Assembly: GCA_902651635.1 (NCBI GenBank)
Contig: CACRSC010000273.1
Span: 775,748 to 839,747, forward strand
From: Mastigamoeba balamuthi
Taxonomy: Eukaryota; Evosea; Mastigamoebida; Mastigamoebidae
Length of the DNA stretch: 64,000 bases
Reading direction: 5' to 3'
Below, piece by piece: positions 52,996-63,603 of this stretch. Position numbers and translations under genes: made by a program. The notes beneath the pieces are model-generated. The model was not told the DNA's origin. It made no database searches and worked only from the letters and a program-made list of their open reading frames with translations. Numbering within the stretch: the first letter of the stretch is position 1; the number at the start of each line of letters is the position of its first letter.

Positions 52996-54213
52996 ATGGA
53001 CATCGACGAGGACCTCGTGCGGCAGGGCCACGAGCTGATCGACGAGGTGCTGCTGGCGGTCGCGTGGGCCTTCCACGGGCCCGCCGCCTACGTGATCCTC
53101 GACGCTCTGCTGCGCCGCCGCCGCATGTCGAGCGACGCCGAGCTCGCCGAGGCGCTGGCGCTGCCCAAGCCCCTCGTGACGACCGAGCTCGACGCGCTCT
53201 ACCACGCGCAGCTGGTGGCGCGCGACACGATGAACGCCGAGGCCTCGGCGTCGCAGTACGCCTCCAAGGTGCCCACCAACTTCTGGTACGTCGACGCGGC
53301 CACCGCCCTCGACGCCGTCCGCTTCCGCGTCCTGCGGCTCTGCGCGGCGCCGGCGGCGGCCGCAGGGGCGGTCGCGGGCGCGGGGCGGGCGGTGTCGGCG
53401 GCGGCGCAGGCGCGGCAGGAGGCGGAGGCGGTGACGTACGTGTGCTCGGGGTGCGGGGCCAAGTTCCCCCTGGAGCGCGCGCTGGAGCTCATCGACATGG
53501 CGACGGGGCGGCCCGTCTGCGACAAGTGCCACGCGGAGCTCGCGGAGCCCAAGGGGCTCAGGCAGCAGCAGCAGCACCAGCACCAGCAGCACCAGCACGC
53601 GCTGGCGGGGCCCGGCACGGCGTCGGGGGACCGCGCGAGGCTGCTCGCGCTGTCGGAGCTCGTGGAGCAGGCGGCCATGTGCCCGCGGATGCCCGCGAGG
53701 TTCGAGCCGCCGCAGCCCCGCAGCGGCGAGGACTCGGGCGTCGAGCAGAAGAAGAAGCAGGAGGAAGAGGCCGAGCGCGAGCGCGTCGACGTGCTGCTCG
53801 ACCTCGGCGACGAGTACGAGAGCATGAGGAAGCCGCCCGTGCCGTTCCTGCTGCCCGAGCACGAGCGCCGCGCCTCCAAGATGGCGCTGCGCCAGGCCAT
53901 GCGGCAGCAGAGGAGGGCTGCGCAGCAGCAGCAGCAGCAGCAGGCCGACGTCAAGCTCGAGCAGGTCAAGGCCGAGCAGATGGAGATCGACTACGGCTCC
54001 AACAACTACTCGCAGGTGCTGGCGCCCGTCAAGAGCGAGCCCGGCATGCGCGAGCGGCAGCTCAAGGAGGCGCTCGACGCCGTAGTGCTCGTCAACAACC
54101 AGAGCGTTCCGCTGCCCGACGTCGGGCCCGAGCACGTCGCCGCCATGAGCGAGAAGGAGCACGCGGACTACTACAGGCTCGTCCGAGAGCTCGGGCTGTT
54201 CCTGCCGTGGTAG
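52996..54213 (+). CDS. Transcription initiation factor IIE, alpha subunit
   Basis: Intronless 405-aa protein with the ATG at 52996. Residues about 20-110 form the extended winged helix (AYVILDALLRRRRMSSDAEL ... KVPTNFWYVD). Next comes the zinc ribbon, with CSGC and CDKC separated by about 20 residues, as in TFIIE-alpha. A Gln/His-rich spacer, a charged coil and an acidic tail follow (ending YYRLVRELGLFLPW). TFIIE joins the RNA polymerase II pre-initiation complex, recruits TFIIH and helps promoter melting. Length and order agree with the family (human 439 aa). The CAG-rich stretches coding Gln runs are the only oddity. The stop lies 103 bp from the stop of the convergent kinase gene. Confidence 0.93.
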   Translation: MDIDEDLVRQGHELIDEVLLAVAWAFHGPAAYVILDALLRRRRMSSDAELAEALALPKPLVTTELDALYHAQLVARDTMNAEASASQYASKVPTNFWYVDAATALDAVRFRVLRLCAAPAAAAGAVAGAGRAVSAAAQARQEAEAVTYVCSGCGAKFPLERALELIDMATGRPVCDKCHAELAEPKGLRQQQQHQHQQHQHALAGPGTASGDRARLLALSELVEQAAMCPRMPARFEPPQPRSGEDSGVEQKKKQEEEAERERVDVLLDLGDEYESMRKPPVPFLLPEHERRASKMALRQAMRQQRRAAQQQQQQQADVKLEQVKAEQMEIDYGSNNYSQVLAPVKSEPGMRERQLKEALDAVVLVNNQSVPLPDVGPEHVAAMSEKEHADYYRLVRELGLFLPW

Positions 54214-54316
54214 CGCGGGCGCAGCATCAACAGTGGTGGTAGCGTTCCTGTTTTTATGCCAACAGTGTCGTCTTCTCTCTCTGTATTACATGCACTTAGA
54301 GCTGCTGCTGCTGCTA

Positions 54317-57115
54317 TCACTTGGGCTGCTGCTGCTGCGAGCCGCCGGCAGGCTGCGGCGCGGGCGGCCACACGAAGTTGGAGGACTTCTTCAGCGGCCT
54401 CTCGGGGGAAGGAGAAGGAGGCACGCCTGCTTTCTGTTGGGGCCTCGTGGACGACCCTGCGCCCTGAGCTCGGGGGCTCGCAGACGGGGATGGGGACCTG
54501 GAACGGGGGCGCTCTGCGGGTGCAGCGGCCGCCTGCTCTCTGGCTGGGGCAGGAGCTGACGACCCGGTTCTCGGGGACACCGGCGAGCGTGTGGCCGGGT
54601 CGCCCATGCCCGGAGACCTGGACTGCCTCGGCGGCCACTCGACCTTGGACGGAGACGACTTGGTTTCGTCCGGGGTCCTGGGGTCCTCGAGCGGCACCAG
54701 TCTGGGCGACCTGTGGGACGTCGCAAGGGGCTTGGGCGACCCGGTGGTGCTCCTCGGCGAGCCGTGCTGCGGCGACCTCCACGCCTTCGTGTCCGGCTCC
54801 GAGGGCTGGCTCTTGTTGTCCAGGCTGAGCCTCGGGACTTGGACTTTGGACGGCGGCGTCGACTGGGGAGAGAGCTGGTGCGCCCGGGGTGACGTTCGGT
54901 CTGCGCCCTGCCCCTGCGATTTGGACTGGCTCTGCTCCAACTCGAGCTTCGGCACCTGTATCACGGGTGGCGACCCCGTCTTCTCCGGGGATTTGACCGT
55001 CGCGACAGCAACGTCGCTCTTTGCGCCAGGCCCGCTCGCGGGCGTCGGCTTGGCCGGCCTCATCTCTGCGCTCGGCCTGTGCAAATGGACCTTGGCAGGA
55101 GGCGACAACGACTTGGACTCGGTGAGCAGGACTGGCGCGTTTTGTTGCGGGGGCCTGGGGGCTCTGCCCTCAAGTGCTCCGAGGCTCTGGCTGTCGAGGC
55201 TGAGAGCAGGAACGAGTATCTTGGTCGGAGAGGTGGGAATCTCCGAGGCAGCCCGCCTGTGGACGTCCCCCGACGGGGAGTTGTTCGCCGATGTGCTATG
55301 GCTGAGCTTGCGCACTGGCTTGTCTTCGAGTATGATGTTCTTCTCCTCGAGAATGGCTGTGCGAGCAACAGGTCAGTAGTGCACACGCGGATCCTGTTGG
55401 GGGGAACTGTACTTCTGGGGGGCCTGGTCTGGACCAAGTGGACGAGCCGCGACTGCATGCGCGACATGTTCATTCGCGGAGAGTCGGGCGGCACAAACTC
55501 CTGCGGGGCCGGTGAGAACTCCACAAGCAGCTGAGGTGCTCTGTCGCACTAGGAGCAGCCACGGGTGGCGCAGCGACTGCGTGGCGGTAATGCGGTCCTC
55601 GGGGTTGGCACGCAGCATCCGCGAGAGGAGGTCCCTGGCGTCCGCCGATATCGCGGGCTCCTTGGGGAACTCGAAGCTCGCGCTGACGATGGACGTGCGC
55701 AGGAACTCGGTCTCCTCGTTGAACAGGAACCAGAAGGGCGCGTTCATCAGCAGCCCCTCGTCCTGCAGCGAGTCCGGGTCCGAGACAAACGGCGGCCTGC
55801 CGTAGAGCATGACGAACAGGATCACCCCCATTGCCCACATGTCCGTGGCAGGCGTCCCGATCTCGCCCTTCCACAGCTCGGGCGCTGCGAACACGGCCCG
55901 TGCTGGTGAGAGCGGGCCAGCGACCATCAGTGCTGGGGAGGGTCTTGGTACCGCGGTAGCCCAGCGTCCCGCGCCCCGCGGTGCTCTTGGGGTCCGACGA
56001 GGCGCCAGTGTGCGCGAGGCCAAAGTCGATGAGCTTCACCGTGAGGTTGTCCGCGATGACAGTGTCCCCCAGCATCAGGTTCTCCGGCTGCGGCCCCCGA
56101 AAGCGCACACGCCGCTCAGGTGGGCGAGGGGCCCTCACCCTTCCCTCCCCCAAAGCAGCCCGCACCTTGAGGTCGGCGTGCACGATGCCGCGCGTGTGCA
56201 GGTACGCGAGGGCGTTGAGGATCTTGTGCATCACCATGGCAGCCTCGCGCTCCGAGAAGGTCCTCCGCGAGAGGATCTCCTCGAACAGCTCGTGCCCCGT
56301 CGCACTGCTCCCCCCGGGCCCCCGCAGTGCTGTCAGCAAAACGCACAGGACCCGCACGAGGGGCTGCGGGGCGCGCGCACTACTCGAGGACGATGATGAG
56401 GCACTCGGAGGTGAAGAACACGTCGTGGTAGCGGATGATGCTGGGGTGGCTCAGCTGCTTGAGGTAGTGTATCTCCTTGGCTGCCACGAGCGGTGAGCTG
56501 CAGTGCCCGGGCCCCAGAGGGGGATGGGCCTGGGCGCACCGATCAGCGAGAACTCTGCGCGGTCCTCGATGTGCTTCTTGGGGATCATCTTGATGGCCAC
56601 CAGCTCCCCCGTGTTCCTGTTCTTCCCCAGCACCACCTTGCACGTCGCCCCCCTGCGGGCCCAGGGCGGGTGAATTGCAACGTCCCCGGCATTCCGTTTC
56701 GCGCCGTGGGCAGGGGTGTGCGGGGGAGAAGCGTACTCGCCCAGGGGCCTGACGACCTCGTAGTCCTTGTTGAACGAGTCCAGCGCGATCGTCGGCACCT
56801 CCGTCTGCTCGATTACGCTCATCATCCGGCGCTTCTTCCTGCGGTCTCGGTCGGTAACACGCGGGGCGGGCACGGGGGGCTGCGGGGCTGCGGGGCCCGC
56901 GCGCACTTGGACTCGGTGGGGGCGTTGGAGGTGGAGCTGAACTGAATGAACTTGAGGCGCTCGAGGACCTTGTCGAGCCGCTGCGGCGCCGCGGACCCGA
57001 GGTCGTCCTCCGCGGCCGCCGCGGCCGCCGACAGCGCCGTGCGGGGCAGGGGCGCGGGCACGCTGATGTGTGCGGAGTTGCTCAGCTTCCGCTCCTGTGC
57101 CGACAGAGACGCCAT
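54317..57115 (-). CDS. CAMK-like Ser/Thr protein kinase with non-RD (HAD) catalytic loop
   Basis: Nine exons (57115-56907, 56838-56737, 56652-56540, 56480-56381, 56304-56166, 56087-55952, 55884-55550, 55500-55413, 55356-54317) sum to 2262 nt, 753 aa; all introns are GT-AG. The kinase domain (about residues 90-405) keeps the Gly loop GEGATCKVV, VAIK, the alpha-C Glu (AKEIHYL), DFG (KLIDFGLAH), APELW and the subdomain IX Asp (ATDMWAMGVI). The catalytic loop reads GIVHADLKPENLML, with Ala instead of Arg before the catalytic Asp, so it is a non-RD kinase that may not need activation-loop phosphorylation. Layout (GHELFEEIL, HPSIIRYHDVF) is CAMK-like. A 350-residue tail rich in SP and TP sites follows, a likely target of proline-directed kinases. 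Partners and substrates unknown. Confidence 0.9.
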
Positions 57116-57843
57116 AATAAATTGGGAAAAAATGAAATTATTGGTGTGGATCAGGCAAAAATCTCCGATGAGCCCGGGGAAATCAGTGCCACCTCAAGAA
57201 TTGTCCCGACCGTGCCCTTCCTACTGAGAATCGATTCACGAGACTCCGAGAGGGAACGTGTGCACGATGGCCAATCCTCTGGGAATCTGTGCAGTGTTCT
57301 CGTTGTCTGCAACGTGGAGTAGGCCTGGTGTCCGAGAGTCTCCCACTGCGGTGCTCCTCAACCTAAGGGCACGGGTGCTTGGGCATGGCAGGTGGCCAGT
57401 GCCATCACTCCAAAATGACCGCAGCTCGAGGCCAAGGGCGCTTGCTCTGCTCCCTTGCCTTCTACTGTGGCAGTTTCTCACGGCGTCTGAGCTGAGCTGC
57501 TATTGGAGGAACTGATACTGTATCATGCTTGCCATTCATGTCTCTGTAGAGACTCAGACGAAACTCCTCTGGTTCAAACGCCCCTGAAACAACTAGGGCA
57601 TTCTAACAGCCCGGTGTAGTGTGCCAGAACAGCCGCATGCAAACGTGAGACTGACAACTTGGGTCTCGAAGCCAAGTCTCATAGTTGCATCTGCCAGTGT
57701 TAAATTCCCTAGACGTTTGCACGCAGACAGGAAGTGTTCTGGAGATTGGTGGAGAATGCTGACTCTGAAGGGGCCATCATGCACCAATTGGTCAAAGAAC
57801 AACAAAGACTGAGAAGCGTCATTGCAGTTCTAGCCCCCCTCCC
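57116..57843. other. Intergenic stretch between kinase and unknown gene
   Basis: 728 bp between divergent genes, AT-richer at 57116-57180. No gene was found; it should hold both promoters. Confidence 0.35.
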
Positions 57844-59015
57844 ATGTCTGTGGGGAACGTGCTGGATGAACCTCCTACTACGGCCCCGCCACTACCACGA
57901 TTGCGAGTGTCGGCGATGCGCATATTCCGTACAGCTGTGTTTGAGGTATGCCACCCGCTGGGTGAGTCCCCTCGGTTCCAGTGGCATCGGCTGCTCGCGC
58001 CTGTCCAGGCTCGAGGCGCGCTAATTCGGTGGGCCGCCGGCGGGCTTCGCAGGTCCGCATCACCGCGCAGGCCGCGTGGCTCGCGAGCAACGCCGTGACG
58101 CCAGAGAGCGTGTGGGAGTCTGGGCGGAGGGCTGTGCTCCTCAACTGCTGCGAAGACCGCCGTGCGTATCGGGCACTCCGCTTTTTCTGTCCCCCCGGAA
58201 ATTTGCCCACCAGTAGTGCAAAACACTTCTCCGTGTTCTCCTCAGCGCTCGAGCCATGCCCCCGGTGCTGCATCCCCGTCGGCAGACCCAACGTGTCTGT
58301 GGAGTGTGCGTCAAAGATACCCAAGCCCGTGCAGCAGGGCGACGAGCTGGTCTTTGTGTTTGACCGATGCAGATCGTTGTGTCCCTCCCCCCTGCTCCGC
58401 ACTGCCCCCGCCCCGCCGGCTCACACACGCCGCCATGACAGGTGGTGCAACTCGTCGAGACTGCACCTCGGCGGCAAGGTGGTGCTGCTGCTGGAGATCA
58501 CCAACACGCAGGGCGCCGTGGTGTGCCGCCTGAACAGCGACCTCCTGCAGCTCTACTCAAAAAGTTGGTTGCAGGTCTTCCGGTCCCGCTCGTCCCCGGC
58601 GCCTGAAGCCCCTGCCCCTCCGGCCCTCGCGCCAAGCCATCCACTGCGCTGCGGTGGAGCTGCCCTACCGACACCGCTACAGGAGATCGCCGAGCAGGGA
58701 GCCCCCCAGAGCTTCAGAGCCCGGACAATCATCTCTGCAGTGCAGCAGAAACCAGCAACACGCGCTGGGCAGGCGAGCGTCGCCCCTGTGCCCGCGCCTG
58801 CCCCTGACGAGACCGCGCAGGTTCCGATCGAGAGCCCCTTTGGGGTGGTGCGGGACGACGCGCAGAAGGAAACAGGCACAGGTGGGCCGCTGCTGCTCGC
58901 CAGGCAGATGGGCGAGCTGGAAGGTTTGCGGCGGGAAAACCTGGCACGGGTGCTCCTCCTACAGAACCTCCTCACGCTGGCCCTTCGAGGCGCGCTTCCA
59001 AAGGCCCGCTACTGA
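57844..59015 (+). CDS. Unrecognised 304-aa protein
   Basis: Four exons (57844-57945, 58053-58161, 58246-58375, 58442-59015) with GT-AG introns sum to 915 nt, 304 aa. The first half is probably a folded beta-rich domain: VRITAQAAWLASNAVTPESV, then a Cys cluster CCEDRPLEPCPRCC, then PVQQGDELVFVFDRC and LGGKVVLLLEITNTQGAVVC. The paired Cys and strand pattern recall immunoglobulin-like DNA- or ligand-binding domains, but I cannot name a family. A Pro/Ala-rich linker follows and the last 45 residues (LLARQMGELEGLRRENLARV) form an amphipathic helix with a leucine-zipper-like pattern. The chosen start gives a reasonable N terminus and in-frame splicing throughout. Confidence 0.6.
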
Positions 59016-60213
59016 TGTACGCGCGGTTGTCGAGCGTTGCGCTTGATGTCGGGCCTCGTTGGTTTTAACCCCGAAATCACCCTTCCTGTGCGCCAGCACT
59101 GTCTCGGTTCTTTCTGCAGAACTTTGTCCCAGGACCATTTCTGGATTGTTAATTGGCAAAATGGGGAATCGGCGACCCTGAGTGCCGAGGCACACCTTTG
59201 TTGCAGCAACAAGCCTCTGTCTCGGACTGTCATGGCCCGAACTCTGCCATCAAGGCCTCAGTTTTCTTTCGGAGGCCGAAACAAAGGGGGGAACGAGAGG
59301 CCACGCGACCGAGTCCCTCCCCCACAGCTATGCATACATAAGATGCTGGGGTGGAATGTAGGGACCGGTGCGAGGAAGAAGCGAGGCAGCAATGCTACCG
59401 ATTTAGCCGTTCGTTGCACTCTACCTCTGCCCGAATAAAAGTACGACAGGAATGCATGCAAAAGACTCGTTTCAAAAAGGACGGTCTCGGTCTGTGCTCC
59501 GTTCTGCCTCGCACCTTGATGCCGGCGAACGGGATAAATCAAAATAGAATCGGAAAAAGTAGAACATTGGGCTACTACTCCGTATACCAAAATGTGGCAG
59601 AATGGATAGTAAAAAATGCCGTCTGCCGAAGCGTGCCATCTACACATTGGTTTACAGTGTAGAAGCAGTCCCTAATGTAGCATGTCCTGCACAGGGCTGC
59701 GGCCTGGTCTGCCTAAGTGCTGCTGACCTACACAGAAGGGCACCGAGAGGATGTTCAGGGGGCAGTGGGACGTCGACTATGCCCGCAGGTATTGCGGGTC
59801 TGTGGGAAGGGCACTCGCCTCAAGAGCAGTCGGCGTCCCGAGCGTGCCAAGAAGAGGCGGGGACGAGATCAGACGCCGTGGTTACAGGAGCCCTAGAAAG
59901 CACAAGGGGAGAGACCGAGCATGCTCTCTCAGGCAGGCAGGTATGCCAAGGTCATGCATAGCGACCCTGGCCAACAGCAGAGATGTTCTCCCCTGAGGGA
60001 TTGCGCAAACGGGAGCCCATTCCTTGGGATGTCTGCTCTCTCTCGTGTGGGTATTAATGTTGCTTGCAGTGCGGGAAACTCTCGAACAAGACGTGTGGCA
60101 GTGTTGGGGTCTTCGTTTCGGGTGGCCGGCCACTGGGGCAGTTCTGTTTCTGTTTGTGTTCCGGGATCTCCGGGCTGCGCATGCAGTTGCAGTCACGATG
60201 GCACAGAGGGCCC
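59016..60213. other. Gene-poor convergent spacer
   Basis: 1.2 kb between the stops of two convergent genes. Short overlapping open frames have no recognisable domain. No RNA gene identified. Confidence 0.4.
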
Positions 60214-62275
60214 TCAGAGCTTGGGGGCCAGCGCCGACTTGGGCGCGGGCGCGGGGGACGGAGAGCTGGGGATGCCGTTTGCCGTGAGCTCGATGTACGC
60301 GAGCGAGCGCACGTTGGGCATCTTCCTCATCTCGTCGGCGACCGCCTGCGGCACCACGTTGTCGACGTTGAGCACCGTGACGGCCTCGCCGCGGACGCCC
60401 TTGCGGCCGACCTGCATGCTCGAGATGTTGATGTCGTGGCCGCCCAGCACGGTGCCCATGCGGCCGATGACGCCGGGCGCGTCGACGTGGTGGTGGATCA
60501 GCATGCGCTGCGTCGCGGGCACCTGCATGCGGAACCCGTCGATGTTGTTGATCCACACGTCGAGCCCGTCGTGCGTCGCGCTGCACGAGTGCTCCTCGAC
60601 CAGCGACGGCCCCACGGGGCTCTTGCCGATGAGCTCGATCTCCGCGTGCCCGTCCTCCGAGCGCGTCTCGCTGACGTAGACGCCGCGCCTGCGCGCCTGC
60701 ATGCTCGCGTTGACGTACGTCACGCGCTCCTCCGAGGCCACCGAGCGGAACAGCGCGCCCTTGATCGCCGACGAGACGACCAGGCGCATCTCGGCGTCCT
60801 TGGCCGCGGGCCCGCGCACGACGACGCTGAGCGACTGCATCGGCTGCGAGAAGAGCTGCGCGAGCAGCTGCCCCAGCGACTCGGCGACGAGCATCCAGGG
60901 CATCGTCTTCTCAATGACCTCGGGCCTGATGCCCGGCAGGTTCACGGCGGCCCGCGGCGGCAGCCCCTTGAGGATGTCCACCACCTGCTCGGCCACGTCC
61001 ACGGCCACGTTCACCTGCGCCTCGGCCGTCGACGCGCCCAGGTGCGGCGTCATGACGAGCCGGCGGCCGTCGGTGACGGTGCGCAGGGGGCTCTTGTCGC
61101 TCAGCGGCTCCTCGTCGAAGACGTCGAGCGCGGCGCCCGCGATGCGGCCCGCCTTGAGCGCCGCGGCCAGCGCGGCCTCGTTGATGACGCCGCCGCGCGA
61201 GCAGTTGATGATGCGCGCCGTGGGCTTCATGCGGCCGAGCTGCGCCTCGTTGATGAGGTTCTCCGTCTGCGGCGTCTTGGGCACGTGCAGCGTGATGAAG
61301 TCCGCCTTGGCCACCAGCTCGTCCAGCGGCACAAACTGCACACCGCTGATCATCTTGGCCCGCTCCGGTGTCAGGTACGGGTCGAACCCGATCAGCGTCA
61401 TCCCCGCCGCGCTGTGTGCCGTGTGTCGCGTGACGTCAGTGAATGGTTCTTTTTCCACTTCCGCTTCCGCTGGGAGTATGGAAGATCCTGGAAGATCTGT
61501 GGCCGCGGGATCTTTCCGGCTCCAGCAGATTTTGGGAAGGGGGAAAACGGCTCTGAGTACCGGGCAACGGTCGCCACGTGGAGGCCGACGCGGCCCAGGC
61601 CGATGATGCCGAGCGTCTTCTTGAAGAGCTGGACGCCGATGAGCTTGCGGTCCCACTTGCCGTCCTTCATGAGCCTGCGCGCCGCAGGGGGGAGGGTCGT
61701 TTCTGCTCAGTTTCTCACAACGCCGGTGGGAAAAACCCGCGAAGAACGGAAGCGTACTTGTCAGCAACGGGAATGTGCCTGGCAAGCGACATCATCATGC
61801 TCAGCGTGTGCTCGGCCGCCGCGACCGTGTTGCCCCCGGGGCTGTTCACCACGATTATGCCCTGCGCCCCCCGCCCCCCAATACTCGTCAGATCCGCTTG
61901 CAAGACCGCCCTCCCAAACGTGAATTGCGGGGGTGGCGGCGGAGCGCACTCCGTATCTCGCCGGAAAAAAGCGCAAAGACCCGGTTGCAAAAACAGGAGA
62001 GAGAGGGGAGGGGGGACCTTGGCAGTGGCGGCCTCGACGTCGACGTTGTCCACGCCGACGCCGGCGCGGGCGATGACGCGGAGGGCGCGGGCGGCGTCGA
62101 TGACCTCCTTGGTGACGCGCGAGGCCGAGCGGATGACGAGCGCGTCGTAGGGGCCGATGGCCTGCGCGAGCTGGGCGGGGGTCATGCCCGTCTTGACGTC
62201 GACGTCGGCGCCGCGCCGGAGGATGGCGAGGCCCTGCTTGTCGATGTTGTCGGCCACGAGGACGCGGGCACGCAT
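60214..62275 (-). CDS. D-3-phosphoglycerate dehydrogenase, long (type I) form with C-terminal ACT domain
   Basis: Four exons (62275-62018, 61861-61758, 61674-61561, 61411-60214) sum to 1674 nt, 557 aa; introns are GT-AG. It catalyses NAD-dependent oxidation of 3-phosphoglycerate, the first step of the phosphorylated serine pathway in the cytosol. The substrate domain reads [17 protein letters not shown]; the Rossmann motif is [15 protein letters not shown]; active-site Arg, Glu and His lie in [19 protein letters not shown] and MTPHLGAST. An intervening domain follows ([13 protein letters not shown] to GKSPVGPS), then an ACT domain ([20 protein letters not shown]) that binds serine in related enzymes for feedback control. 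The 62275 ATG starts directly at the first beta strand. Confidence 0.96.
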
Positions 62276-62706
62276 TGCTGCTGTGTTGATACGGCTGGTC
62301 TCCTTTGCAGAGGAAGGAAAATAATGCACTGAACACAAGATACACACCACGCAGCCAAGGCCACGCAATCGACAGCGTGTGGGTGCCACGCGGCACCTGA
62401 CACGACCGCGGGTGGAAAAAAAATCGCAGATCCCCTTTCAAGACGCGAGATGACCCGCTGATGGGAGGGAGGTCAGTCATTGGTCATCAGTGCCGTGCAC
62501 AGTCAGTTGCATGTGCGAGACAGTGGGTGCAGCTCTTTTTCTCTGCCACTGGTCCATAAGCACTCGCCAAGCAAGCCAGAGAGGGTCCCACAGAAGGCAC
62601 TGGTATCAGTAGAGTCTGCTGTTTTCTATGTTCAGCTCTTGGGCTCAGTGATTCCGGAGAGTTTAGGCCTCCAGCCACCTCGCCTAGTGTGATCGAGGGC
62701 TGCCTC
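62276..62706. other. Spacer between two - strand genes
   Basis: 431 bp holding the 5' region of the phosphoglycerate dehydrogenase gene and the 3' end of the Cys-rich gene. No other feature seen. Confidence 0.35.
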
Positions 62707-63603
62707 TCACGAGCGGAGAGCGTAGACACACTGGTGGTTGGAGCACACGTCGAGCGTGAGGGGGTCGCTGTCGTTGCAGTCGACGGCCTCATGCACGCGC
62801 GCCCTGCACCTCCAGTTGTTGTCCACCTCGCACTGCGCCCAGGCCTCGCACCAGCCCTCCCTGGGCTCGGGGTTGGCTGCGAGCTGAGGCAGCTGGCAGC
62901 CCGAGCAGGCGTCACCGGGCTGCGGGCAGAGGTGCGTGACCTCGGTGGCAGCGGGGCCTGTGCCGAGGAAGAAGCGGGGCGTGCAGTGGCCGCAGGGGTC
63001 GGCGACACAGAGGGCCCCGGGAACTGCGGGGCAACGGGCATCCTGGCAGGGCGGGCGCGGGCAGTTGGCGTGGGCCGACGAGGGCTGGCAGCCCTCGCGG
63101 CACTCGTGGGCGGCCTGGTCGCACCACACGTGCTGCAGGGGGCTGGAGCGGGACGGCCTGCACAGCTCCCAGCCGTGCGTCACCGCAGCGCAGGTCGCCG
63201 AGGCCCCGGCGGCAGCCACGACGCGGCACTCGCTCCACGGCCTGCACCACTGCTCCCCGGTGCGCTCCTCGCGGTCCGCCGGAGACAGCGGCATCGGGGC
63301 GCAGCCGTCGCACTTGTCGCCGGCGCGGAGGTGGGCGCACGTGTCCGGGGCGTCGCCCTGGCCCTGGTGGCACACGTCGAGGGTCGCGGGGTCGCTGTCG
63401 TCGCACCACGCGATCCGCAGCCCGCAGTGGCCGTCGCCCTGCACCACGCAGTCGATGCTCACCGGGCACGACCCCGGGGGCGGCAGCATCGGCACGGGGC
63501 ACTCGCTGGGCTGGCAGCTGGAGCCGGGCTGGCGCCACGCTGCTGAGGCACCGCACGCACACAGGCCGGCGGCGAGGCAGAGAGGGACGAGGAGGTTGCG
63601 CAT
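62707..63603 (-). CDS. Secreted cysteine-rich protein with Dictyostelium-type repeats
   Basis: Intronless 298-aa protein. Residues 1-22 (MRNLLVPLCLAAGLCACGAS) are a signal peptide. The mature part has more than 30 Cys. Segments CDDSDPATLDVCHQGQGDAP and DCNDSDPLTLDVCSNHQC fit the C.D.DP.T.D.C....C pattern of the repeat first described in Dictyostelium extracellular-matrix proteins (PF00526). Other segments (SSCQPSECPVP, GDKCDGCAPM, GDACSGCQLPQL) are shorter disulfide-rich units. Likely an extracellular or cyst-wall protein; the precise role is unknown. The ATG at 63603 gives the signal peptide; the frame is open upstream without support. Confidence 0.72.
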   Translation of the reverse strand: MRNLLVPLCLAAGLCACGASAAWRQPGSSCQPSECPVPMLPPPGSCPVSIDCVVQGDGHCGLRIAWCDDSDPATLDVCHQGQGDAPDTCAHLRAGDKCDGCAPMPLSPADREERTGEQWCRPWSECRVVAAAGASATCAAVTHGWELCRPSRSSPLQHVWCDQAAHECREGCQPSSAHANCPRPPCQDARCPAVPGALCVADPCGHCTPRFFLGTGPAATEVTHLCPQPGDACSGCQLPQLAANPEPREGWCEAWAQCEVDNNWRCRARVHEAVDCNDSDPLTLDVCSNHQCVYALRS

